Shown piece after piece: positions 13,163 to 21,807 of a stretch of DNA of 64,000 bases (its first letter is position 1; each line of letters starts with the position of its first letter). Location of the stretch: NCBI RefSeq assembly GCF_001856665.1, contig NZ_CP017781.1, positions 1,893,501 through 1,957,500 on the forward strand. Direction: 5' to 3'. Under the pieces are notes generated by a model. The model worked only from the letters and a program-made list of their open reading frames with translations, ran no database searches and was not told the origin of the DNA. Both the position numbers and the translations under genes were made by a program. This stretch comes from Rhodobacter xanthinilyticus (lineage in GTDB: Bacteria; Pseudomonadota; Alphaproteobacteria; Rhodobacterales; Rhodobacteraceae).

Positions 13163-13800
13163 CGCGCTTCAAACTCCTTGTTCAGCCCGCGCACGAATTC
13201 GGTCAGCCAGGGCTGGCGCTCGGCCCGCGCCCGCTCGGCGCGCAAGATCACCTTCAGCTCCTCGGCCGCCTGATCGGCATCGTGGTTCACCACGACATAA
13301 TCATACTCCGCCCAATGGCTGATTTCATGCATGCTCTTCGCCATCCGCCCCGCGATCACCGCGTCGCTATCCTGCGCGCGCCCGCGCAACCGGCTCTCGA
13401 GCTCGGCGATCGAGGGCGGCAGGATGAAGATCGAGATCACATCCTTGCCAAGGCTCGAGCGGCGGATCTGCTGCCCGCCCTGCCAATCGACATCAAAGAG
13501 CGTGTCCTGCCCGGCCTTCATCGCCGCCTCGACCGGCGCTTTCGGCGTGCCGTAGAAATTGCCGAAAACCTCGGCATGTTCGAGCATCTCGCCCTCGGCG
13601 ACCATCTGTTCGAAGTCGTGCTTCGAGCGGAAATAATACTCCACCCCGTCGGTCTCGCCCGGGCGCGGCGCGCGCGTCGTGGCCGAGACCGAGAAGCGCA
13701 GGTTCGCGTCCCAGGCCATCAGGCGCTTGGCCAGCGTCGATTTGCCCGCCCCCGAGGGCGAGGACAGGATGATCAGAAGGCCGCGGCGGGTCGGGGTCAT
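13159..13800 (-). CDS. gmk: Guanylate kinase
   Basis: Phosphorylates GMP to GDP with ATP. The 213-residue length is usual. The P-loop [10 protein letters not shown] is at 13-22 (Lys20). The GMP-binding segment contains [13 protein letters not shown] and GVEYYF, and the lid region contains [10 protein letters not shown]. It lies 3 bases after the yicC stop and overlaps the downstream gamma-CA gene by 4 bases. The yicC-gmk pairing is common in alphaproteobacteria. Confidence 0.97.
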
Positions 13801-13803
13801 GGC

Positions 13804-14754
13804 TCACTCCACATTCTGGATCTGCTCGCGCATCTGGTCGATCACCTGCTTGAGGTCAAGCCCGATCGCGGTCAGCTCGCTCGAGCCCGATTTCGAGCAC
13901 AAGGTATTCGCCTCGCGCACGAATTCCTGGGTCAGGAAATCGAACCGCCGGCCGATCGGCGCGGCCTCGGCCAAAAGCGCGCGCGCCGCCGCCACATGGG
14001 CGCGCAGCCGGTCGACCTCCTCGGTGACATCGGCCTTGACGGCAAGGAGCGCGAGCTCCTGCGCGACGCGGTCGGGGTCGGCGCCGGGCGCGCCCTCCAT
14101 CACCCGGGCAAGGTTGGCGCGCATCTGCGCCGCCCAATCGTCCTTCCGCGCGGTGGCAATTGTGGCCGCCGACTCGGTTAATGCCTCAATTCGGCCCAAT
14201 TGTGCCGCAATCACCGCCCCGATCTGGGCCCCTTCGGCGCGCCGCATTGCCACAAATTCGCCCAAAACCCGGTCGAGATGTGTTAACAAAACCGTGCGCA
14301 GCGGGCCCGGGTCCTCGGTCTGGACCGGCCCCTGTTCGATCACGCCGCGCAACGAAATCACCTCCGCGGCCGAGGTCGGCGCGAGCACCATCCCGCGCTC
14401 GGCGGCGCGCGCCTCGACCTCGGCAAGCGCGGCGAGCGCCGCCGCCAGACCCGGCCCGCTCAGCCGCATCCCCTCGCCCGCGTCAACCCGCCCAAGCCTC
14501 AGATTCAGCTGGATATTTCCCCGCGCCGCCCGGGCCGCAACCATGCCCCGCGCAGCCGCCTCCAGCCCCTCGATCTCGGGCATCCGCAGCCGCAGATCGA
14601 GCCCTTTGCCGTTCACCGAGCGGATCTCCCAGGCCCAGTCATGGCCCAGATCATGGCCGCTCGCGGCGGCAAATCCGGTCATCGAAACCGGCCCGGCGAA
14701 GGGGGGCTGGGAGGGGGGGTGCGGCGCGCGTTGCGCAGGATCGGCTTTAACCAT
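13804..14754 (-). CDS. YicC family endoribonuclease
   Basis: YicC/YloC proteins are hexameric endoribonucleases; E. coli YicC has been linked to sRNA turnover. The family N-terminal signature SMTGFAAA and core RSVNGKGLDLRLR are present, and the C-terminal part reads RRFDFLTQEFVREANTLCSKS, the most conserved stretch of the family. The ATG at 14754 gives 316 residues with an unusual proline-rich 24-residue leader. The ATG at 14682 starts exactly at MTGF and would give a family-like 292 residues. Neither has a strong ribosome site. It is the first gene of the operon with gmk. Confidence 0.9.
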   Translation of the reverse strand: MVKADPAQRAPHPPSQPPFAGPVSMTGFAAASGHDLGHDWAWEIRSVNGKGLDLRLRMPEIEGLEAAARGMVAARAARGNIQLNLRLGRVDAGEGMRLSGPGLAAALAALAEVEARAAERGMVLAPTSAAEVISLRGVIEQGPVQTEDPGPLRTVLLTHLDRVLGEFVAMRRAEGAQIGAVIAAQLGRIEALTESAATIATARKDDWAAQMRANLARVMEGAPGADPDRVAQELALLAVKADVTEEVDRLRAHVAAARALLAEAAPIGRRFDFLTQEFVREANTLCSKSGSSELTAIGLDLKQVIDQMREQIQNVE

Positions 14755-14915
14755 TTAAGACTTTAGTTCCCACTAAGGCAGAAAAAAGGCGTATTAAGAG
14801 TTTCGTAAGCATTTCGCTCCCGTGGTCAAGAAGACCAGCACGGCAGAAGCCCTCGGAGCCCTCACAGTATAGCATCCCGCAAAGCGTGCGGGCGGACGAA
14901 TGAACGGGTGACAAG

Positions 14916-15659
14916 ATGGAACGCGACAACGGAAGCTTCGGGAAGGTGGTTTCGATGGTGAACCAGGCGGGCACCGCGCGGCGCGTGGCGGCGGAGGTTC
15001 GGGCCTATTGGGAAGGGCTGCGGCGCGGGCGTCTCGTGCCGCCGCGCTCCGAGGTCGACCCGCGTGGCATCGAGCGGGCGCTCGAATATGCGTTCATCAT
15101 CGAACGCGTGGCGCCGGGCATGGGCCGCTTCCGTCTCGCCGGCATGCATCTCAACGACCTGATGGGCATGGAAGTGCGCGGCATGCCGCTCACCGCGATG
15201 TTCACCCCCGAGGCGCGCAAACGCGTGGCCGACGCGACCGAGGTGATGTTCAACTCCCCCGCGGTGGTCGAACTGACGCTCGCCGGCGAAACCGGGGTGG
15301 GCAAGCCGCCGCTGACCGCGAAACTGCTGATGCTGCCGCTGAAATCGGATCTGGGCGATGTCACCCGCGCGCTTGGCTGCCTCGTGGCCGAGGGCGAGGC
15401 GATCGGGCGCACGCCGCGCCGCTTCGAGGTGGTGTCGGTCGAGGTGACCGAGATCGTCGCGGGCGAACCGCTCGCCGGCCCCGCGCCGGTGGCCGCGGAG
15501 CGGCTGCGCGAGATGGGCTTTGCCGAGCCGCAAACGCCCTTCGTGCCGCGCGTCGCCAAACCCGGCGCCGCCGCGCCGCAAGCGCCGCGCCCGGCCGTCA
15601 CCGCCACCACGCCCGAACAACGCCGCGCGATGTTCCGGGTTGTGGCCTCGGAGGAATGA
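14916..15659 (+). CDS. PAS domain-containing protein (Rhodobacterales PAS_5 type)
   Basis: A 247-residue soluble protein with one PAS-like sensory domain (about 20-165) of the PAS_5 type. It shows the characteristic WEGLRRGRLVPPRSEVDP, followed by RFRLAGMHLNDLMGMEVRGMPL. The C-terminal 70 residues are alanine/proline-rich and probably disordered. There is no kinase, GGDEF or DNA-binding domain, so the output partner is unknown. PAS_5 proteins are common in alphaproteobacteria and mostly uncharacterised. The ATG at 14916 is divergent from yicC across 160 bases. A bidirectional terminator follows the gene. Confidence 0.8.
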   Translation: MERDNGSFGKVVSMVNQAGTARRVAAEVRAYWEGLRRGRLVPPRSEVDPRGIERALEYAFIIERVAPGMGRFRLAGMHLNDLMGMEVRGMPLTAMFTPEARKRVADATEVMFNSPAVVELTLAGETGVGKPPLTAKLLMLPLKSDLGDVTRALGCLVAEGEAIGRTPRRFEVVSVEVTEIVAGEPLAGPAPVAAERLREMGFAEPQTPFVPRVAKPGAAAPQAPRPAVTATTPEQRRAMFRVVASEE

Positions 15660-15665
15660 GCCCCG

Positions 15666-15706
15666 AAAAAGCAACGGCCCGGAGCATGAACTTCGGGCCG
15701 TAACTT
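15666..15706. terminator. Bidirectional intrinsic terminator
   Basis: Perfect 8-bp stem ACGGCCCG/CGGGCCGT (15674-15681 with 15694-15701) and a 12-base loop. An A-run on the left (15666-15670) and a T-run on the right (15705-15709) allow termination on both strands. It sits between the convergent PAS gene and DAHP synthase. Confidence 0.88.
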
Positions 15707-15723
15707 TTTGATTTATCGCGAAA

Positions 15724-17094
15724 TCAGGCGTTCGCGGCCTTTTGCATCGCGCGCCGGTCCTGCAGTTCCTCGGCGACGAGGAACGCAAGCTCGAGCGATT
15801 GCGAGGCATTGAGCCGCGGGTCGCAGGCGGTGTGATAGCGGCTCGAGAGATCCTCGTCCGACACCGCCCGCACGCCGCCGGTGCATTCCGTCACATCCTT
15901 GCCGGTCATCTCGAAATGCACCCCGCCCGGGATCGTGCCCTCGGCCTTGTGCACCGCGAAGAACTCGCGCACCTCGCGCAGCACCGAGTCGAAGGGCCGC
16001 GTCTTGTAGCCCGAGGCCGATTTGATCGTGTTGCCATGCATCGGGTCGCACGACCAGAGCACATTCGCGCCCTCTTCGGCCACCGCGCGAATGAGCCGCG
16101 GCAGATGCTCGCCGACCTTGCCCGCGCCGAACCGCGCGATCAGCGTCAGCCGCCCGGGCTCGTTCTCGGGGTTGAGCTTGGCCATCAGCACCTTGAGATC
16201 CTCGGCAGTGGTCGAGGGCCCGCATTTCAGCCCGATCGGGTTTTGCACCCCGCGCGCGAATTCGACATGCGCGCCGTCGGGCTGACGGGTGCGGTCGCCG
16301 ATCCAGATCATATGGCCCGAGCCCGCGACCGGCAGGCCCGAGGTCGAGTCGATCCGGCACAGAGCCTCTTCATATTCCAGAAGCAGCGCCTCGTGCGAGG
16401 TGTAGAAATCGACCTTGGCAAGCTCCTGCGCGGTGGCCGAGGTGACGCCCGCAGCCGACATGAAATCCATCGCATCGGCGATCCGGCCGGCAACCTCGCG
16501 GTAGCGCGCCGCCTCATCCTCGTCGGTGAAGCCCGCGATCCAGCTCTGCACGCGGTGGATATCGGCGTAGCCGCCGGTCGAAAACGCGCGCAGCAGGTTC
16601 AGCGAGGCCGCGGCCTGGGTATAGGCCTGCAACATCCGCGCCGGATCAGGCAGACGCGCCTCCATCGTGGCGTCAAAGCCGTTGATGATATCGCCGCGAT
16701 AGCTCGGATATTCGACGCCGCCGATCATCTCGGTCGGCGCCGAGCGCGGCTTGGCGAACTGCCCCGCCATCCGGCCGACCTTGATCACCGGCACTTTCGC
16801 GCCCCAGGTCAGCACGATCGCCATCTGCAACATGACCTTGAACGTGTCGCGGATATTGTCGGCGGAAAACTCCGCGAAACTCTCGGCGCAATCGCCGCCC
16901 TGGAGCAAGAACGCCTCGCCCCGCGCCGCCTTCGCCAGATCCGCCTTCAGCCGGCGCGCCTCGCCCGCGAAGACGAGCGGCGGCATCTTCGCCAGCTGCT
17001 CCTCGACCGCGTTCAGCGCCGCCTGGTCGGGATAGTCCGGCATCTGCACCCGCGGTTTCGCGCGCCAGTCCGATTTCATCCATCCCTTGCCCAT
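15724..17094 (-). CDS. aroG: 3-deoxy-7-phosphoheptulonate synthase, class II
   Basis: Condenses phosphoenolpyruvate with erythrose-4-phosphate, the first step of the shikimate pathway. The protein has 456 residues, the usual length for the plant-like class II (AroA-II) family. It begins with [12 protein letters not shown]. The metal-binding Cys69 lies in [11 protein letters not shown]. Later conserved blocks include [27 protein letters not shown] and [19 protein letters not shown]. The ATG at 17094 follows GGAGGGGAAG. The upstream region shared with the GlxA regulator contains a GC-rich hairpin (about 17168-17186), possibly a leader structure. The gene symbol follows common usage; class II enzymes are also called aroH or aroF. 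Confidence 0.95.
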   Translation of the reverse strand: MGKGWMKSDWRAKPRVQMPDYPDQAALNAVEEQLAKMPPLVFAGEARRLKADLAKAARGEAFLLQGGDCAESFAEFSADNIRDTFKVMLQMAIVLTWGAKVPVIKVGRMAGQFAKPRSAPTEMIGGVEYPSYRGDIINGFDATMEARLPDPARMLQAYTQAAASLNLLRAFSTGGYADIHRVQSWIAGFTDEDEAARYREVAGRIADAMDFMSAAGVTSATAQELAKVDFYTSHEALLLEYEEALCRIDSTSGLPVAGSGHMIWIGDRTRQPDGAHVEFARGVQNPIGLKCGPSTTAEDLKVLMAKLNPENEPGRLTLIARFGAGKVGEHLPRLIRAVAEEGANVLWSCDPMHGNTIKSASGYKTRPFDSVLREVREFFAVHKAEGTIPGGVHFEMTGKDVTECTGGVRAVSDEDLSSRYHTACDPRLNASQSLELAFLVAEELQDRRAMQKAANA

Positions 17095-17287
17095 CTTCCC
17101 CTCCGAGCTCTCAAATTCGTTCGCCGCTTATAAAGCCTGCCGTTAGCGAGAACAAACCCCAATTTTGGGCGCCCCGCCCGGGCGCCGAAAGCACAGCCGC
17201 CCGCGCCGTTCAACGCGCCCCACGATCCCTCTTGCGGGCGCCGTGAAAGCCTGATTTCGTCGCCCAAACGACATATCAAGGTCGCAA

Positions 17288-18403
17288 ATGCGCATCCCCT
17301 CCTCGACCCCTCGCAGCCATACCCGCCCCGCCCCCTCGCAGGGCACCGTCCGCGTCGCCACGCTTGAGCGGCCCCGGCGCTATATTTTCCTTTTGCTGGA
17401 ACGCTTTACCATGATGGCCTTCGCCTCGGCCATCGAGCCCTTGCGGCTCGCCAATCAGGTCTCGGGGCAAAAGCTCTACAGCTGGAAGCTCGCCTCGGCG
17501 AACGGCTCGGATGCGTCGTGCTCGAACGGCGTGACGATGCGCGTCGATATGGGGCTCGAGGAAATCACCCGCGACGATACCGTGCTCGTGTGCGGCGGCA
17601 TCGATGTCGCCGAGGCCACGACGAAGCCGGTGCTCAACTGGCTGCGGCGCGAGGCGCGGCGCGGCGCGGCGGTGGGCGGGCTGTGCACCGGCGCCTGGTC
17701 GGTGGCGAAGGCGGGCCTGCTCGATGGCAAGCGCGCCACCATCCACTGGGAGAATCAGGACAGCTTTTGCGAGGATTTCGACGAGGTGAAGCTCACCAAA
17801 TCGGTCTTCGTGATCGACGGCAACCGGCTGACCACGGCGGGCGGCACCGCCTCGCTCGACCTGATGCTGAAACTGATCGCGCGCGACCATGGCGAGGGGC
17901 TGGCCAATACCGTCGCCGATCAGCTCATCTACAACGCGATCCGCACCGATCAGGACAGCCAGCGCCTCTCGATCCCGACCCGCATCGGCGTGCGCCACCC
18001 CAAGCTCGCCCAGGTGATCCAGCGGATGGAGGCCAATATCGAGGAGCCGATCAGCCCCGCGGTGCTCGCCACCGAGGTCGGCATGTCGACGCGCCAGCTC
18101 GAGCGGCTGTTCCGCCGCTATCTGAACCGCTCGCCCAAGCGCTATTACATGGAAATCCGCCTGCAAAAGGCGCGCAACCTGCTGATGCAGACCGAGATGA
18201 GCGTGATCAACGTGGCGCTGGCCTGCGGCTTTGCCTCGCCCTCGCATTTCTCGAAATGCTACCGCGCGCATTACTCGACCACCCCCTACCGCGAGCGCGG
18301 CACCTCCGGCACGCCCGGCGCCGAGGCCGAGTCTCCCCTGCTCGACCCGGCCGAGGATTTCGACGCCGATTTCGACGATCTCGACCTCGATGCGCTCGAC
18401 TGA
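17288..18403 (+). CDS. GlxA family AraC-type transcriptional regulator
   Basis: A 371-residue regulator. The N-terminal DJ-1/PfpI (GATase1-like) ligand domain (about 30-210) has the nucleophile-elbow motif GGLCTGAW with Cys133. The C-terminal AraC/XylS DNA-binding domain (about 235-330) has two helix-turn-helix units: LATEVGMSTRQLERLFRRYL and ACGFASPSHFSKCYR. An acidic tail rich in Asp ends the protein. Family members such as GbdR, CdhR and ArgR respond to glycine betaine, carnitine or arginine. It is divergent from DAHP synthase and immediately upstream of the ABC uptake operon, so it may control that operon. The ligand is unknown. Confidence 0.9.
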   Translation: MRIPSSTPRSHTRPAPSQGTVRVATLERPRRYIFLLLERFTMMAFASAIEPLRLANQVSGQKLYSWKLASANGSDASCSNGVTMRVDMGLEEITRDDTVLVCGGIDVAEATTKPVLNWLRREARRGAAVGGLCTGAWSVAKAGLLDGKRATIHWENQDSFCEDFDEVKLTKSVFVIDGNRLTTAGGTASLDLMLKLIARDHGEGLANTVADQLIYNAIRTDQDSQRLSIPTRIGVRHPKLAQVIQRMEANIEEPISPAVLATEVGMSTRQLERLFRRYLNRSPKRYYMEIRLQKARNLLMQTEMSVINVALACGFASPSHFSKCYRAHYSTTPYRERGTSGTPGAEAESPLLDPAEDFDADFDDLDLDALD

Positions 18404-18472
18404 AGGCGCGCCGGGGCCGCCTTCCCTTGCGTCGCGGCGCGAAAAATTTGGCCATGCGGTCGGAAATCGACA

Positions 18473-18502
18473 CGCCTGCGACGGCGCAGGCGCTTTTCTT
18501 TT
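18473..18502 (+). terminator. Intrinsic terminator after the GlxA regulator
   Basis: Stem CGCCTGC/GCAGGCG (18473-18479 with 18486-18492), a 6-base loop and the T-rich tail CTTTTCTTTT. It separates the regulator from the substrate-binding-protein gene, which therefore needs its own promoter in the 55 bases that follow. Confidence 0.75.
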
Positions 18503-18558
18503 CCCATGCCGCGCTCTAACCTCGCCGCCGGCACGCCGTTCCAACAGGGAGTGAACAT

Positions 18559-19743
18559 ATGAAAAAGCTGCTTCTCGCCACCGCCGCCACCGCGCTTGTC
18601 GCCGGCGGGGCCTTCGCCGAAGAGGTCAAGCTCGGGATTTCGCTGGGCTTCACCGGCCCGCTCGAATCGATGTCGCCGGCCATGGCGCAGGGCGCCGAGA
18701 TGGCGATGAAGGAAGTGTCGGACTCGGGCAAACTGCTGGGCGGCACCACCGTCACCGGCGTGCGCGGGGATTCGACCTGCATCGACGCCGCCGCCGCCAC
18801 CGCCACCGTGGAGCGCCTGATCACCGCCGAAAAGGTGAAGGGCATCGTTGGCGGCATGTGTTCGGGCGAAGCCACCGCCTCGCTGCAAAACGTCGCCATG
18901 CCGAACGGCATCGTGATGGTCTCGCCCTCGGCCACCTCGCCCGCGCTCTCGACGCTCGAAGACAACGGCCTGTTCTTCCGCACCTCGCCCTCGGACGCCC
19001 GTCAAGGCGAAGTCATGACCGACGAGATCATGGAGCGCGGCATCAAATCGGTCGCCGTGACCTATACCAACAACGACTACGGCAAGGGCCTCGCCGACAG
19101 CTTCGCGGCGGCCTTTGAGGCCAAGGGCGGCAAGGTCACCATCAACGCCGCCCATGACGACGGCAAGGCCGATTACGCCGCCGAAGTCGGCGCGCTGGCC
19201 TCGGCCGGCGGCGACGCGCTCGTGATCGCGGGCTATGTCGACCAGGGCGGCTCGGGCATCCTGCGCGGCGCGCTCGACACCGGCGCCTTCTCGACCTTCG
19301 TCTTCCCCGACGGCATGGTCGGCGAGGTTCTCGAAAAGAACTTCGGGCCGGAAATCAACGGCTCCTTCGGCCAGATCCCGTCCTCGGAAGGCGCTGGCAA
19401 GGAGAAATTCATCGAACTCGCGAAAGCCGCGGGCTTCGATGGCTCCTCGGTCTATTCGGGTGAGGCCTATGACGCGGCGGCGCTGATGCTGCTCGCGATG
19501 CAGGCGGCGAACTCGACCGACCCGGCGGTCTACAAAGAGAAGATCATGGAGATCGCGAACGGCCCGGGCGAGAAGATCCTGCCCGGCGAGCTGGGCAAAG
19601 GCCTCGAGCTTCTGGCCGCGGGCCAGGATATCGATTATGACGGCGCCTCCTCGGTGGAGCTGATCGGCGCGGGCGAATCCGCCGGCACCTTCCGCGAGAT
19701 CGAGATCAAGGACGGCAAGATCGAGACCGTGAAATACCGCTGA
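18559..19743 (+). CDS. ABC transporter substrate-binding protein, branched-chain amino acid type
   Basis: Periplasmic solute receptor of the Leu/Ile/Val family (394 residues; Peripla_BP_6/LivK-like). A cleavable signal peptide, MKKLLLATAATALVAGGAFA, is followed by EEVKLGISLGFTGPL. The mature protein has the two-lobe architecture, with GGMCSGEATAS, SPSATSPALS and VTYTNNDYGKG around the ligand cleft. It is the first gene of an operon with both ATPases and both permeases. The hairpin after its stop probably sets higher expression of this gene than of the transporter genes. The substrate could be an amino acid, an amide or another small organic acid; sequence alone does not decide. Confidence 0.92.
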   Translation: MKKLLLATAATALVAGGAFAEEVKLGISLGFTGPLESMSPAMAQGAEMAMKEVSDSGKLLGGTTVTGVRGDSTCIDAAAATATVERLITAEKVKGIVGGMCSGEATASLQNVAMPNGIVMVSPSATSPALSTLEDNGLFFRTSPSDARQGEVMTDEIMERGIKSVAVTYTNNDYGKGLADSFAAAFEAKGGKVTINAAHDDGKADYAAEVGALASAGGDALVIAGYVDQGGSGILRGALDTGAFSTFVFPDGMVGEVLEKNFGPEINGSFGQIPSSEGAGKEKFIELAKAAGFDGSSVYSGEAYDAAALMLLAMQAANSTDPAVYKEKIMEIANGPGEKILPGELGKGLELLAAGQDIDYDGASSVELIGAGESAGTFREIEIKDGKIETVKYR

Positions 19744-19760
19744 GACCGGCGGGCAAGCTG

Positions 19761-19788
19761 GAGACAGCCCGGGTTTCCGGGCTGTTTC
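19761..19788 (+). terminator. Hairpin between receptor and transporter genes (attenuator-like)
   Basis: Perfect 9-bp stem ACAGCCCGG/CCGGGCTGT (19764-19772 with 19777-19785), loop GTTT, then TTCTC. The flanking GAG/CTC adds pairs. The T-run is short, so partial termination or 3'-end protection of the receptor mRNA is likely. Confidence 0.65.
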
Positions 19789-19849
19789 TCATTCAAAAAC
19801 AAGGCTGTAAACAGCATTCTTCATGCAACGCATGAAGTCAGGGGACTGC

Positions 19850-20659
19850 ATGATACGGGTTGAGAACCTGCATAAGCACTTTGGCGGCTTCCATGCCGTC
19901 GATGGCGCTTCGCTCGAGATCGCCAAGGGCTCCATCACCGGGCTGATCGGCCCGAACGGGGCCGGTAAATCCACGCTTTTCAACGTCATAGCCGGGGTTC
20001 ATAAACCAACCTCAGGGCGCGTGACGATGGCGGGCGAGGATATCACCGGGCTTTCGCCGCACGAGCTCTTCCACAAGGGGCTGCTGCGCACCTTCCAGAT
20101 CGCGCATGAATTCCCGACGATGACGGTGCGCGAGAACCTGATGATGGTGCCCGGCGGCCAATCGGGCGAGACGCTCTGGAACGCCTGGTTCCACCGCGCC
20201 CGGATCGAGAAGGAAGAGGCGGAGCTTCTCAAGAAGGCCGATGAAGTCCTTGATTTTCTGACGATTTCGCATCTGAAGAACGAGCGCGCCGGCAATCTCT
20301 CGGGCGGCCAGAAAAAGCTCCTCGAACTTGGTCGCACGATGATGGTCGAGGCCCGGATCGTGTTCCTCGACGAGGTCGGCGCGGGGGTCAACCGCACGCT
20401 TCTCAACACCATCGGCGACGCGATCGTGCGGCTCAACCGCGAGCGCGGCTATACGTTTTGCGTGATCGAGCATGACATGGATTTCATCGGTCGGCTCTGC
20501 GACCCGGTGATCGTGATGGCCGAGGGCAAGGTGCTGGCCGAGGGCCCGCCCGCCACGATCATGCAAAACGAGGCGGTGATCGAGGCCTATCTGGGCCGCG
20601 GTCTGAAGAACAAGGTCAAGGCGGAAGCCGCGACCCTGCGCAACGGGGTGGCCGGGTAA
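19850..20659 (+). CDS. ABC transporter ATP-binding protein, LivG type
   Basis: Cytoplasmic ATPase of the branched-chain-amino-acid-type importer, 269 residues. Walker A GPNGAGKST, signature LSGGQKKLLELGR, Walker B RIVFLDEVGAGV and switch His in VIEHDMDF are in order. An unusual point is the Walker B/D-loop region, DEVGAGVNRTL, where most LivG proteins read DEPAAGLN: glutamate-valine replaces glutamate-proline. The ATG at 19850 follows AGGGGA; an in-frame ATG nine codons upstream lacks a ribosome site. It is followed at 56 bases by the LivF gene. Confidence 0.93.
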   Translation: MIRVENLHKHFGGFHAVDGASLEIAKGSITGLIGPNGAGKSTLFNVIAGVHKPTSGRVTMAGEDITGLSPHELFHKGLLRTFQIAHEFPTMTVRENLMMVPGGQSGETLWNAWFHRARIEKEEAELLKKADEVLDFLTISHLKNERAGNLSGGQKKLLELGRTMMVEARIVFLDEVGAGVNRTLLNTIGDAIVRLNRERGYTFCVIEHDMDFIGRLCDPVIVMAEGKVLAEGPPATIMQNEAVIEAYLGRGLKNKVKAEAATLRNGVAG

Positions 20660-20714
20660 TGCGTATTTTTTCCAAGAAGAAACAGGGTGTTGCACGCCTT
20701 ACCGGAGGTAACGC

Positions 20715-21419
20715 ATGAGCTTTCTCGATGCCTCTGACATGACCGGCGGCTATGGTGCTGCCGATATTCTGCATGGCTGCACCCTCAAGGTCGAAAAGGG
20801 TCAGATCGCGGTGATCGTCGGCCCGAACGGCGCCGGCAAATCGACCGCGATGAAGGCGGTGTTCGGCATGTTGAAGCTGCGCGCGGGCCGCGTCACGCTT
20901 GACGGCGAGGACATCACCACGCTCTCGCCGCAAGAGCGGGTGCGCAAGGGCATGGGCTTCGTGCCGCAGGTCAACAACGTCTTCCCGACCATGTCGGTCG
21001 AGGAGAACCTCGAAATGGGCGCCTTCATCCGCGAGGATGATTTCCGCGAGACGATGGAGCAGGTCTATGCGCTGTTCCCGATCCTGCGCGACAAGCGCCA
21101 CCAGAACGCAGGCGAGCTCTCGGGCGGCCAGCGCCAGCAGGTTGCCGTCGGCCGCGCGCTGATGACCAAGCCGAAGCTTCTGATGCTCGACGAGCCCACC
21201 GCCGGCGTCTCGCCGATCGTGATGGACGAGCTGTTCGACCGGATCATCGAGGTCGCGCGCACCGGGATCTCGATCCTGATGGTCGAGCAAAACGCCCGTC
21301 AGGCGCTCGAGATCGCCGATCAGGGCTATGTGCTCGTACAGGGCGCCAACAAATACACCGACACGGGCGCCGCGCTGATGGCCGACCCCGAGGTTCGGCG
21401 CACCTTCCTGGGGGGCTGA
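20715..21419 (+). CDS. ABC transporter ATP-binding protein, LivF type
   Basis: Second ATPase of the importer, 234 residues, the usual LivF length. Walker A GPNGAGKST is near 37. The signature ELSGGQRQQVAVGRALM is followed by Walker B LLMLDEPTAGVSP and MVEQNARQALEIAD. The ATG at 20715 is preceded by GGAGG. One base separates its stop from the next gene (a small periplasmic protein), so the operon is tightly coupled here. Confidence 0.95.
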   Translation: MSFLDASDMTGGYGAADILHGCTLKVEKGQIAVIVGPNGAGKSTAMKAVFGMLKLRAGRVTLDGEDITTLSPQERVRKGMGFVPQVNNVFPTMSVEENLEMGAFIREDDFRETMEQVYALFPILRDKRHQNAGELSGGQRQQVAVGRALMTKPKLLMLDEPTAGVSPIVMDELFDRIIEVARTGISILMVEQNARQALEIADQGYVLVQGANKYTDTGAALMADPEVRRTFLGG

Positions 21420-21420
21420 G

Positions 21421-21807
21421 ATGCGACACCTTCTGTTTGCCTTCGGCGCCCTCGTGCTGGCGCAGCCCGCGCCCGCGCAGGACATCACCGACGACGTGGC
21501 CTATGTGCTGCGCTGCCATTTCTCGCGCTCGTGCAGCGGCGGCGGCTGTGGCGAGGAAAACCATGACATCCTCCTCGAGGTCGAGGGCGCGGGCGCAACG
21601 CTGCGCGACGAGACCCAGGAGCTCGCCCTCTCGGGCGGCATCGACACCGCCACGGGCCAGGTGAGCTTCGTCTCCGAACCCGCTGACAACGCAAGCTATT
21701 TCGTCAGCGTCTTTGAAGAGGGCGGGGCGCTCATGACGACACATACCCAAGCCGAGGGCAAGCCCCTCGGCATCACCTTCGACGGCGCCTGCTGGGAGGA
21801 CAGCTGA
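21421..21807 (+). CDS. Small Cys-rich exported protein inside the ABC operon
   Basis: A 128-residue protein of unknown function. A signal peptide, MRHLLFAFGALVLAQPAPAQ, is followed by a mature chain of about 108 residues. The cysteines fall in CHFSRSCSGGGCGEE near the new N-terminus, plus one near the C-terminus (GACWED), suggesting disulfides in the periplasm. There is no lipobox and no recognisable domain. It starts one base after livF and its stop overlaps the livH start (TGATG). It is therefore co-translated with transporter subunits and could be an accessory to solute capture, but this is inference. Confidence 0.75.
   Translation: MRHLLFAFGALVLAQPAPAQDITDDVAYVLRCHFSRSCSGGGCGEENHDILLEVEGAGATLRDETQELALSGGIDTATGQVSFVSEPADNASYFVSVFEEGGALMTTHTQAEGKPLGITFDGACWEDS

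Noticed and set aside
17168-17186. GC-rich hairpin upstream of DAHP synthase as a trp/phe-type attenuator
   Set aside because: No leader peptide with aromatic codons and no U-run in the direction of transcription; kept only as a possible leader structure.
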